Assembly: GCA_023435745.1 (NCBI GenBank) | Contig: JAEZMD010000026.1 | Coordinates: 62,001 to 126,000, forward strand | Length of the DNA stretch: 64,000 bases | Direction: 5' to 3' | DNA from: Bacillota bacterium | GTDB lineage: Bacteria; Bacillota; Clostridia; Acetivibrionales; DTU013 | Shown here: one piece after another, positions 44,166 to 51,816 of the stretch | How positions within the stretch are numbered: the first letter of the stretch is position 1 | How the letters are laid out: every line of letters begins with the position of its first letter | Notes under the pieces: model-generated | Told to the model about the DNA's origin: nothing | The model's input: only the letters and a program-made list of their open reading frames with translations | Databases searched by the model: none | Program-made: the position numbers and the translations under genes

Positions 44166-44336
44166 TTACTCCGGTTTTGGCGCGTCTACCGGACAAACAT
44201 TTGCACATGCGCCGCATTCAATGCATTCTCCCGCATCTATTTCATACTTGCTGTCACCCGCGGAAATGCATGAAACCGGGCATTCTGGTTCACATGCGCC
44301 ACAGCTGATACAATCATCACTAATACAGTAAGCCAT
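44166..44336 (-). CDS. Two-[4Fe-4S] clostridial ferredoxin
   Basis: 56 residues with two CxxCxxCxxxCP motifs: CISCGACEPECP and CIECGACANVCP, each donating ligands to one of two low-potential clusters. The size and symmetry are those of clostridial ferredoxin, the usual electron carrier of anaerobic metabolism. AAGGGGG precedes ATG 44336. It lies between ricT and yabB, where B. subtilis has yabA. A perfect Spo0A-type box (TTCGACA, 44455-44461) lies 120 bases upstream. Confidence 0.93.
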   Translation of the reverse strand: MAYCISDDCISCGACEPECPVSCISAGDSKYEIDAGECIECGACANVCPVDAPKPE

Positions 44337-44484
44337 TTGGATATACCCCCTTGAGTCTTTTTATTTTATGTTGACTAATTGTACATATTGTATAAATTAG
44401 CCTCTATAATTCTATCACCAAAGTCTGATGTTGAAAATACCTTTTCGTAACTAATTCGACACAAATGATGTCAAACCGTTTAAA

Positions 44485-45354
44485 TCAATCCTCAAGCGCT
44501 TTGAGCTCTTCGATTTCAGTCTCTGAATCATCGTGAGTGGAAACATCCTTGATCAGTTTGATTTCATCCATCTTGTAAGTCATCAGATCCGTATCATTGC
44601 CTTTATCCAGCCTTACCTTAACGATCTCCCTGATCAGATAGACCTCAACCACCACACCCTGTCCTTCGGGCGTCTCAACTATCGCCCCTGTTTTAGGCGC
44701 TCTCTTAATAATCGATTCATAGGCATCCTGCTCATATTTCAGACAGCACATCAACCTGCCGCAGGTGCCGGATATTTTTGTCGGGTTGAGCGAAAGCCCT
44801 TGCTCCTTCGCCATTTTAATTGAGACAGGCTGAAATTCTCCCAGGTAAGAGCTGCAGCAAAGAACTCTCCCACAGACCCCTATTCCGCCCATCATTTTAG
44901 ACTCGTCCCGGACGCCTATCTGACGCAGCTCTATACGAGTCTTGAATATGGCCGCCAGATCCTTGACTAGTTCCCTGAAATCCACCCTGCCGTCAGCTGT
45001 AAAATAAAACAGGATTTTGTTATTGTCAAATGTGTATTCCACATCGATCAGTTTCATTTCCAGATTGTGTTCCCTAATCTTTTGAAGACATGTCGCGAAG
45101 GCCTCCTTTTCCTTCCTTCCGTTATCGGAGGCACGCTTTGCGTCCTCTTCCGTTGCAATCCTCATGACCTTTTTGAGCGGCGCCACAATCTCCTCATTGG
45201 TCACCTCTCGGGTCTTGATTACTATTTCTCCGAATTCAATACCCCTTGCAGTTTCCACGATGACATTCATGCCGACATCTATCTCAAATTGATCAGGGTC
45301 AAAGTAGTATACCTTTCCGGCCTTCTTAAACCTGACTCCAACCACCTTTACCAT
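44485..45354 (-). CDS. ricT: RicT/YaaT (PSP1 domain protein)
   Basis: 289 residues. In B. subtilis part of the RicA-RicF-RicT complex that binds Fe-S clusters and affects RNase Y processing and sporulation. PSP1 domain with VVGVRFKKAGKVYYFDP, LIDVEYTFDNNKILFYFTADGRVDFR and the Cys-rich centre GGIGVCGRVLCCSSYL...GTCGRLMCCLKYE, the cluster-binding part. Acidic tail. It overlaps the holB stop (TAATG) by one base. Confidence 0.95.
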   Translation of the reverse strand: MVKVVGVRFKKAGKVYYFDPDQFEIDVGMNVIVETARGIEFGEIVIKTREVTNEEIVAPLKKVMRIATEEDAKRASDNGRKEKEAFATCLQKIREHNLEMKLIDVEYTFDNNKILFYFTADGRVDFRELVKDLAAIFKTRIELRQIGVRDESKMMGGIGVCGRVLCCSSYLGEFQPVSIKMAKEQGLSLNPTKISGTCGRLMCCLKYEQDAYESIIKRAPKTGAIVETPEGQGVVVEVYLIREIVKVRLDKGNDTDLMTYKMDEIKLIKDVSTHDDSETEIEELKALED

Positions 45355-46346
45355 TAAAAATCCTCCCTGAGCTTGAATAACAGTTGATCTATAACAAGCT
45401 GATAATTTGCATTCTTTTTTAACGCCCTTCGAGCTGCCTCAATGGCCTCAATATTGTCTATAAGCCTGCTGCTGCAACCTGTTCGGGCAGCATTATTATG
45501 TACTATCATATCCTTTTTGTCTGAATTAATCAACATATTTTCATTTCCAGTCTCACTCATTACCAAAAGGTCCCTGTAGTACAGCAGCATAACGTTCAGC
45601 AGCAGTCCGGCATTGTCCTTCTGTTCTTCCATAAACGCTGAATAATCCAGAATATCCTGTGTTTTTCCCTTTGCGATACCCGGCAGGAATGCCATGACCT
45701 GGTTGCGCAGCCGCGAAAACTCACCGGATTCAGCAAGTTCCAGCGCCGCCCCGATGTTTCCGTCGGAATAATCAACCGCCGGAGCAATGAGGTCACGACT
45801 CTTTCCTGTCCTGTCGGTCAGGGCCTGAGTGACCTGCTCCCTGGAATATTTGCTGAAATGAAGGTGCTGCGCTCTGGAACGTATGGTTTCAAGAAGCGCC
45901 TCATAATTACTGGTAAGCAGGAGGATGACCACATAGGATGGAGGTTCCTCAAAGGTTTTGAGCAGGCAGTTTTGTGCCTGAACCGTCATTTTCACCGCAT
46001 CCTCAATAACATAGACCTTATGAGCCGAATATACAGGTTTGATGGCAACATCCCCCTGCAGTTCGCGGATCAGCTCGACGCCGATGCTCTGCTCTTCTGT
46101 ATTGATTCGTTGATAATCCGGATTGGAGTCGTTTTTAAAGAGACGGCACGCAGAACACTGTCCGCACATTGCCCCCGTTTGCGGTTTTTCGCATAATAAA
46201 AGACCGGCAAATATGTGCGCTACTGTTTTCTTCCCCATTCCGGCAGATCCGGAAAAAATATATGCATGTCCAATTCTATTTTCTGACAGCAACCTCTTCA
46301 GGCTGCTGATAACCTCCTGCTGGCCGATTATACCGCTGAAATCCAC
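45354..46346 (-). CDS. holB: DNA polymerase III delta' subunit
   Basis: 330 residues of the clamp-loader AAA+ family: GIIGQQEVISSLKRLL, Walker A GSAGMGKKT, zinc knuckle CGQCSAC, VIEDAVKMTVQAQNCLLKTFEEPP and sensor 1 LLTSNYEALLETIRSRAQ. GTG start after AAGGAGAAC. Between yaaR and ricT as in B. subtilis. Confidence 0.95.
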   Translation of the reverse strand: MDFSGIIGQQEVISSLKRLLSENRIGHAYIFSGSAGMGKKTVAHIFAGLLLCEKPQTGAMCGQCSACRLFKNDSNPDYQRINTEEQSIGVELIRELQGDVAIKPVYSAHKVYVIEDAVKMTVQAQNCLLKTFEEPPSYVVILLLTSNYEALLETIRSRAQHLHFSKYSREQVTQALTDRTGKSRDLIAPAVDYSDGNIGAALELAESGEFSRLRNQVMAFLPGIAKGKTQDILDYSAFMEEQKDNAGLLLNVMLLYYRDLLVMSETGNENMLINSDKKDMIVHNNAARTGCSSRLIDNIEAIEAARRALKKNANYQLVIDQLLFKLREDF

Positions 46347-46373
46347 AATGTTCTCCTTATTGTGCTGATTGCC

Positions 46374-46390
46374 GAAATGCTTCGCATTTC
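46374..46390. repeat. Small hairpin GAAATGC-TTC-GCATTTC after yaaR
   Basis: Second copy of the 43301 element: GCC-GAAATGC-TTC-GCATTTC, three bases after the yaaR stop. The stems are identical and only the loop differs (TTA/TTC). Confidence 0.6.
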
Positions 46391-46393
46391 ATT

Positions 46394-46846
46394 TTACAAA
46401 AACAGGTCAAGTATCAGTCCCCTGATGTCCTCAAGACGCCGAAGGAGGCTTATATTATCACTTTCGCCGTTCAAAACATCCTGTGTAAGCTGATCCAATT
46501 CGTCATTTATATTTTTAATGATTGCAAAAACCTTATGCCTGCCTCTTCTGTCAAGGATACTCTTTTTAGAAAACTTTTTTGAGTTTCCAAGAGCCAGACT
46601 CAGGAATTCGGCAATCAACTTTTTATAAAGCTTCAATTCTCTGATATCTACTCTTTTTGCCAGTGTTTCGCCCTGTTTGACGATATCCCGCATGAGCGTA
46701 TCCAGATGCTGCTCATAATTCGAGTCTTCCGCCATCACCAGATGGCTTTGGAAGTCTGCATTTTTTCCTGTCTTTACCTTTGACTCGTCTTTTACAGGCA
46801 GTCCTGTAACACCCGCGGCGTTACTCAGTGTATCTCTGACCTTCAA
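46394..46846 (-). CDS. yaaR: YaaR family protein (DUF327)
   Basis: 150 residues, helical. VDIRELKLYKKLIAEFLSLAL and DRRGRHKVFAIIKNINDELDQLTQ match the DUF327 core, preceded by a polar N-terminus (1-40). Function unknown; the position between darA and holB is conserved from Bacillus to Clostridia. Confidence 0.9.
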   Translation of the reverse strand: MKVRDTLSNAAGVTGLPVKDESKVKTGKNADFQSHLVMAEDSNYEQHLDTLMRDIVKQGETLAKRVDIRELKLYKKLIAEFLSLALGNSKKFSKKSILDRRGRHKVFAIIKNINDELDQLTQDVLNGESDNISLLRRLEDIRGLILDLFL

Positions 46847-46882
46847 GGCACACCTCCCGTTACCACACCGGCTCTACGGACA

Positions 46883-47212
46883 TTACGCTTTTTCAAAGCG
46901 TTCAACATCAATCACGAATATTGTAGCTCCTCCAACGACCACTTCAACAGGATAGGGAATAAACATTCCGCCCATGCCGTTTGGTGTCATGCTGGAATTG
47001 ATGACCTGTTTTCTGCTTTTGGATTTTTTCTTGATGACATCAATCACCGTATCAAGATTGTCTTCTTCAATACCCACCAGCAGAGTTGTGTTTCCTGCTT
47101 TGAGAAATCCTCCCGACGAACAGAGCTTGGTTACGCTGAACCCATTTTTGTTCAACTCCTCCATGACCTTCGGGCCATCCTCATCGTGAACAATAGCAAA
47201 TACAAGTTTCAT
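46883..47212 (-). CDS. darA: Cyclic di-AMP receptor DarA/PstA (YaaQ)
   Basis: 109-residue PII-like protein that binds c-di-AMP. Seen: MKLVFAIVHDEDGPKVMEEL, VTKLCSSGGFLKAGNTTLLVG and PYPVEVVVGGATIFVID, all family hallmarks. The frame is open up to 47425, but that part overlaps tmk and is not family sequence; AAGGAGGTTGAGTTC stands before ATG 47212. Confidence 0.95.
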   Translation of the reverse strand: MKLVFAIVHDEDGPKVMEELNKNGFSVTKLCSSGGFLKAGNTTLLVGIEEDNLDTVIDVIKKKSKSRKQVINSSMTPNGMGGMFIPYPVEVVVGGATIFVIDVERFEKA

Positions 47213-47243
47213 GAACTCAACCTCCTTGTGAAATGGTTCTATA

Positions 47244-47882
47244 TTAAACCGATTTGATAAAACCAAAGGCTGCATCGATCTGTCTTCTGACATCAATCCG
47301 AACGAGCTCTGCAGGCTTTGATGCATCAATCGTTTTAATTCTTTCAGGATACCTCCGTGCCAATTCCTTGTACCCGTCATAAACCTTTCGATGAAAATCC
47401 ATTGCTTCGTTTTCGATTCTGTCACTACTCGTTGCTTCGATTCGCCTTTTCAAACCGATCTCGGGAGCCACGTCAAAAAAGAAAGTGATGTCCGGCATTA
47501 TTCCGCTAATGGCGATATCAGTTATTTTTTCCAGTACATCCAGACTTCGGCCTCTTCCATAGCCCTGGTATGCGTAAAAGGAATCTACATAACGATCGCA
47601 TATTATGGTAATGTTATTATCAAGAGATGGTCTGATCACCTGTTCCACCAACTGCGCCCTTGATGCGGAATATAGCAGCAGCTCCGTTGTATCGGACATT
47701 TCTGTATTATCAGCGTCCAATATGATGGAGCGTATATTTTCACTAATCCGGGTACCGCCAGGCTCTCTGGTCAGCAACACATTACACCCCAATGAAGACA
47801 GGTACTCCTGCATATGCCCGATCTGTGTCGTTTTTCCGCTTCCATCAAGCCCTTCAACTGTAATGAACAGTCCTCTTGTCAT
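47244..47882 (-). CDS. tmk: Thymidylate kinase
   Basis: 212 residues; makes dTDP from dTMP. P-loop EGLDGSGKTTQ, the DRX motif as CDRYVDSFYAYQGYGRG, LTREPGGT, and the lid region. ATG 47882 is preferred over the in-frame 47903 because it gives the family N-terminus MTRGLFITVEG after GGGTGG. Upstream of darA as in B. subtilis. Confidence 0.96.
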   Translation of the reverse strand: MTRGLFITVEGLDGSGKTTQIGHMQEYLSSLGCNVLLTREPGGTRISENIRSIILDADNTEMSDTTELLLYSASRAQLVEQVIRPSLDNNITIICDRYVDSFYAYQGYGRGRSLDVLEKITDIAISGIMPDITFFFDVAPEIGLKRRIEATSSDRIENEAMDFHRKVYDGYKELARRYPERIKTIDASKPAELVRIDVRRQIDAAFGFIKSV

Positions 47883-47959
47883 ATATTTACCACCCGTACC
47901 CAAATAAGCGTTCTCTTATAGCTATTATACCATGATTTATCACGGTGTAATAGCACAGT

Positions 47960-49516
47960 TTATATTCCGCGAAGGATCGCTGCCGTTCCATCCTCCCTTA
48001 TCCCATGCACTACGCCGCCGGCCCGGATGATATACTTTATATACTCAATCATTTCCCTGCTGAAGCGTTCGCCGGGACACACAAGCGCAATTCCAGGGGG
48101 ATAGGGAGAAACAATACCTCCGCTCGTTCTTCCCTCCGCTTCTTCAAGCGGGATCATATCCACCTGCGCATCAAGTATCTTCTGTGGCATCATCACCCTC
48201 TTTGGAAGCGTGAGTCTTCGGAAATCAGGCAAGCTTATGGCATTGACGCCTGTGAACACATCCGGTTTTCCCTCTTCAGCCCGGGCAAGCTCACTAAGGC
48301 CTGTCAGCGCCGAAAACAAACATGCTATAGACTCCCTGTCATCCGCCACGGTAGCAATGCACACGATATTTTTCAGGTCCGACATCTCCACCTGAATGTG
48401 ATATCTATCTCTGAGCAGCTTCTCTGCTGCGTAGCCTGTCATTCCAAGGCCCGACACGTCGACAGTTATCCTTGTGTCGTCATGTTCAAATCCCGGGATA
48501 TCAAGCCGGCTCAACAGGCGGATATCGTCACGGAGAACCTCTCCTCGGCAGGCCTCCCCACGGTTAACCTCTCCGTGACAAACCTCCCTGCTGTAAAACT
48601 CTCCGGCGAAAGCCTCAATGGTATCGAGAAGTCCATCCAGCATAGCCTTCCCACTTTTTTGCATAATCTCCCGCGCAATATCAAGATAGGCCATAATGAC
48701 ATAGGATGGGCTTGTAGTCTGATACAGGTCAAGATAATAGCATATCCTCTCCCTGTCGACCCGGTCGGATCCGATATGCAGCAACGCCCCCTGCGTAAAG
48801 GCAGGCAGCGTCTTATGCGCGCTCTGTATGCACAGATCGGCCCCCGCTTCAAGTGCGCAGACCGGAAGTCTCCGGCTGAATACAAGATGGGAGCCGTGGG
48901 CTTCGTCGACGATCAAAATCTTTTTATGCAAATGAACGATTCTTGCTATTTCACTGATGTCACTGCATACCCCGTAATAATTCGGCCGGGTGATTAATAC
49001 TCCTGCCGCATCAGGCGCATCGAGCAGCGCCTTCTTCACTGCCAGCGGCGTCATACCGGTATGGATGCCAAACTCTGCCGAATATTCCGGTATGATATAA
49101 ACAGGGACGGCTCCGGCTAAAAGCATTCCATTAATAGCAGCCTTATGGCAATCTCTCCCGACAATTAGCCTCTGACCGTGTTTACACACTGCGGATATAG
49201 CGACATGCAGTCCTATAGTGCTTCCATTGACAAGAAAAAAACTCTCCTTAGCTCCAAATGCCGCGGCTGCAAGCTCCTGAGCCTCCTTGAGGACGCCGGT
49301 GGGCGCGTGCAAATTGTCTGTACCCGGTATTTCGGTTAAGTCAAGCTTTTCAATTTCTGACAAATATTCATCAGGAACACCCCTGCCGAGTTTATGGCCG
49401 GGCATGTGAAAGGGGATAGTCCCGCTGTCCGCATAAGCTTTTATTGCGTTATAGACAGGAGTATTCCAATGGTTTATGGTTGTATCATTTTCAGATTTCA
49501 TTCCTGTTTTTCTCAT
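47960..49516 (-). CDS. Orn/Lys/Arg decarboxylase family protein (YaaO-like)
   Basis: 518-residue PLP enzyme of fold type I. Seen: PFHMPGHKLGRG, GTDNLHAPTGVLKEAQ, FFLVNGSTIG, LIVDEAHGSH and the PLP Lys in SAHKTLPAFTQGA; the C-terminal domain has PYPPGIALVCPGE. Lysine, ornithine or arginine may be the substrate. An acidic GEV-type repeat (EVCHGEVNRGEACRGEV, about residues 300-316) forms an insertion. It overlaps coaX by 26 bases if ATG 49516 is used, or 11 if ATG 49501. Confidence 0.92.
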   Translation of the reverse strand: MRKTGMKSENDTTINHWNTPVYNAIKAYADSGTIPFHMPGHKLGRGVPDEYLSEIEKLDLTEIPGTDNLHAPTGVLKEAQELAAAAFGAKESFFLVNGSTIGLHVAISAVCKHGQRLIVGRDCHKAAINGMLLAGAVPVYIIPEYSAEFGIHTGMTPLAVKKALLDAPDAAGVLITRPNYYGVCSDISEIARIVHLHKKILIVDEAHGSHLVFSRRLPVCALEAGADLCIQSAHKTLPAFTQGALLHIGSDRVDRERICYYLDLYQTTSPSYVIMAYLDIAREIMQKSGKAMLDGLLDTIEAFAGEFYSREVCHGEVNRGEACRGEVLRDDIRLLSRLDIPGFEHDDTRITVDVSGLGMTGYAAEKLLRDRYHIQVEMSDLKNIVCIATVADDRESIACLFSALTGLSELARAEEGKPDVFTGVNAISLPDFRRLTLPKRVMMPQKILDAQVDMIPLEEAEGRTSGGIVSPYPPGIALVCPGERFSREMIEYIKYIIRAGGVVHGIREDGTAAILRGI

Positions 49517-50267
49517 AAATGATTCTCAAGCCCTCCAGGGTGAGACGGCCATTGACCTCATCAATCGAATCGGTTTCAGAGGCAATGAATTTGGCAAGTC
49601 CGCCGGTTGCTACGACCTTGATTTTGTCCTCCTTCATTTCCTGCTTGATTCGGTTCACCAGATGGTTGACCTGTCCCACATATCCATGGAAAACACCTGA
49701 TTGCATACCGATAGAGGTATTTCGGCCAATGACCGCCTCGTGTTTGGCAAGATCAATTTTGGGCAGCTTAGCCGTTCTCATATACAAAGCTTCTGCGGAA
49801 ATTTTAATACCCGGACAAATAGCTCCACCAAGGAACTCGCCTTTAGAGGAAATTGCATTGAAGGTTGTGGCAGTACCAAAATCCACAACAATGACCGGTC
49901 CTCCATAGATCTCATAGGCCGCCACTGCATTGACAATACGGTCTGCTCCAAGCTCCCGCGGATTTTCATATTTGATGTTGATGCCTGTCTTTATGCCAGG
50001 TCCTATAATAATGGGATCTTTCTTTAAGTATCTCTGGATCGCATGTTCAAAGGAAAACATGATGGGCGGTACGACCGACGCGATAATGACCGCTTCAATA
50101 TCGGGTATATCCAGCTTTTCATACTTGAAAAAATTTATAAAATACATGCCGAATTCATCGGCTGTCCATTCTCTGTTTGTTCCCAATTTCCAATGCGCAA
50201 TCAGTCTTTTATCATCATAAACGCCAAAGCGTATGTTCGTATTTCCAACATTGACAGCAAGCAGCAC
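49491..50267 (-). CDS. coaX: Type III pantothenate kinase CoaX
   Basis: 258 residues, first step of CoA synthesis. Motifs: GNTN phosphate loop, ASVVPP, PRELGADRIVNAVAAY, VVDFGTATTFNAIS, GGAICPG and TGGLAKFI. Odd: the loop starts AVNVGNTN, with Asn where the family has Asp (DVGNTN), an ATP/Mg-site residue. The other acidic residues (ADR, VDFGTAT) are intact. GTG or similar start at 50267. In the same operon as the decarboxylase. Confidence 0.93.
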   Translation of the reverse strand: MLLAVNVGNTNIRFGVYDDKRLIAHWKLGTNREWTADEFGMYFINFFKYEKLDIPDIEAVIIASVVPPIMFSFEHAIQRYLKKDPIIIGPGIKTGINIKYENPRELGADRIVNAVAAYEIYGGPVIVVDFGTATTFNAISSKGEFLGGAICPGIKISAEALYMRTAKLPKIDLAKHEAVIGRNTSIGMQSGVFHGYVGQVNHLVNRIKQEMKEDKIKVVATGGLAKFIASETDSIDEVNGRLTLEGLRIIYEKNRNEI

Positions 50268-50289
50268 GATTCAACCCTCCAAATGCCCT

Positions 50290-50793
50290 TTACAGCTTAA
50301 GACTTCTGATCTCCTTTATTTCCAGTTCAATTTCCTTTTCCAGCCGTATGATATCCAGCTTGATATCATCAATTGTTTCCTCCGCTCTGTTCCTCAGAGC
50401 ATTGCCGTATCTTCCGCCTGATGCAGCAGAATGCTGCCTGAGCTGTGCATCCCGGTCATTATCCCTGACCCTGTCACGATAATAACCCCTTTGCTGCCCG
50501 CTTTCCCTGGGCTGCTGCCCATTTTCCCTTGGCTGTTGCTCATGAGCCCTGGGTCCGCGGTTATAGTTTTTAGAACCGGATTGAAAATGGCTGTTTTGAG
50601 CAGTGTTCTGGTTCTGCCCCTGAGCTTCCTTATTAGCCGGATTCTGTACATCCGGATTTTTTGTGCTGTTTTGCGTACGATTTTGATTATGAGACCTCTG
50701 ACCCTGATTATATCTCTGATAATTAGAGCGGTTTCTCGGCTGCTCGGATCTCTGCTGACCGCCCTGATTCTTTTCCGTATTCTTATCAACCAT
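50290..50793 (-). CDS. Low-complexity Gln/Asn/Arg-rich protein
   Basis: 167 residues, not recognised. Residues 1-125 are almost wholly Gln, Asn, Arg, Ser and Gly (QQPRENGQQPRESGQQR repeats), so disordered and positively charged, possibly RNA binding. Residues 130-167 form one amphipathic helix (ETIDDIKLDIIRLEKEIELE). It has a good ribosome site (GGAGG before ATG 50793) and lies just upstream of coaX on the same strand. Confidence 0.6.
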   Translation of the reverse strand: MVDKNTEKNQGGQQRSEQPRNRSNYQRYNQGQRSHNQNRTQNSTKNPDVQNPANKEAQGQNQNTAQNSHFQSGSKNYNRGPRAHEQQPRENGQQPRESGQQRGYYRDRVRDNDRDAQLRQHSAASGGRYGNALRNRAEETIDDIKLDIIRLEKEIELEIKEIRSLKL

Positions 50794-50862
50794 TGTTTAC
50801 CTCCAGTAATAAACGCCAACTCTACATGCTATTTTATTTTAATTGCATCAACAAGTCAAGCC

Positions 50863-50905
50863 GGATGCATGGGCGAGCAGCAAGCTATGCTTGCGACCAG
50901 CCTAG
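50863..50905 (-). repeat. Dispersed hairpin element, copy B
   Basis: Same flanks as copies A and C; inner stem on the minus strand CAAGC-ATA-GCTTG. The outer arm has one G-T pair. It lies between the amidohydrolase and the low-complexity gene. Confidence 0.75.
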
Positions 50906-50943
50906 TATGTTGAGTGCGCAGCACGAATTACCTTTACAACATA
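50906..50943. repeat. TATGTTG / CAACATA hairpin between element copies B and C
   Basis: TATGTTG (50906-50912) and CAACATA (50937-50943) are perfect inverted repeats joining the two copies into one 134-base composite, with a 24-base loop. Confidence 0.5.
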
Positions 50944-50952
50944 CATGAAGCA

Positions 50953-50996
50953 GGACGCATGGGCGAGCAGTTGACGCAGTCAACGACCAGCCCCCC
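50953..50996 (-). repeat. Dispersed hairpin element, copy C, overlapping the amidohydrolase stop
   Basis: Inner stem on the minus strand TTGAC-TGC-GTCAA, unlike copies A and B in sequence but still fully paired. The TGA stop of the amidohydrolase (50980-50982) is inside the first inner arm. Confidence 0.75.
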
Positions 50997-51777
50997 TTAA
51001 CAATTTTACGGCATTTCCGCCCAGAATCGCCTGTCTGACAGACTCCGGCAGCTCCATTGCCTGTAGTCTCCCCACCTCTTCGCTCTGGCTGGCCCAGGGC
51101 GAATCAGATGCAAAAAGCAGCCTGTCTGCCCCATGTCCCGACAGTATCCGCAAAAACTGCTCCCTGCTCATTCCGTGCAGGCTGAACGAGGTGTCCAGAT
51201 ACAGCGTTTCGCCGACCAGGAAGCGCTCAACCTCATCCCAGTATTGATACCCACCCATGTGAGCCGCTACAAGCTTCGCATCCGGAAATGACCGCACGAC
51301 TTTCCGCATCCTTTGCGGAGGGCAATGATAGGGTGCCGGCAGGCCAAGATCCACACCGGCATGAAAGACCATGATGAGACCTAATTGGGCTGCCTTTTCA
51401 TAAACAGGGAACATTTTGGGATCATCCACATAAAACTGCTGATAATCCGGGTGGAATTTAATCCCTCTTATGCCAGCCTGCTGCAACCTGTCCAGCTCAT
51501 TTTTCCAATCGTCAAAATCCGGATGAATCGAGCCAAAGGGAATCAAATCACTGTCCTGTATGGAAATCGCCCACTGATTGATTTTGGACGTCTGCTGGGG
51601 CTTGGTTGCAATACTGAGCAATATTGATTTGTCGATACCGGCCTTCTTCATTGAGGCCCTAATCCCAGATACCGTTCCGTCCGATCTGGCCGGTATATCG
51701 GCCGCCTGCGCAATAGACGCCACTGCCCTGGCAGCAATATTGTCCGCAAAACAGTGGGTATGAAAATCTATAACCAT
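50980..51777 (-). CDS. Amidohydrolase family 2 protein
   Basis: 265-residue TIM-barrel metal hydrolase of the ACMSD/LigW group. Seen: HxH in IDFHTHCF, GIRGIKFHPDYQQFY, FHAGVDLG, LVAAHMGGYQYW and the metal Asp in LFASDSPW. Could be a decarboxylase or a hydrolase; substrate unknown. The last codons (GAGR) are encoded by the dispersed hairpin element, so its C-terminus was probably changed by that insertion. Confidence 0.88.
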   Translation of the reverse strand: MVIDFHTHCFADNIAARAVASIAQAADIPARSDGTVSGIRASMKKAGIDKSILLSIATKPQQTSKINQWAISIQDSDLIPFGSIHPDFDDWKNELDRLQQAGIRGIKFHPDYQQFYVDDPKMFPVYEKAAQLGLIMVFHAGVDLGLPAPYHCPPQRMRKVVRSFPDAKLVAAHMGGYQYWDEVERFLVGETLYLDTSFSLHGMSREQFLRILSGHGADRLLFASDSPWASQSEEVGRLQAMELPESVRQAILGGNAVKLLRGAGR

Positions 51778-51816
51778 TTATTGATAACTCCTTGCAGAAA
51801 TAATTTTTTATTCCGG

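Noticed and set aside
47213..47425. N-terminal extension of darA
   Set aside because: Overlaps tmk and is not family sequence. The strong AAGGAGG site before ATG 47212 decides the start.
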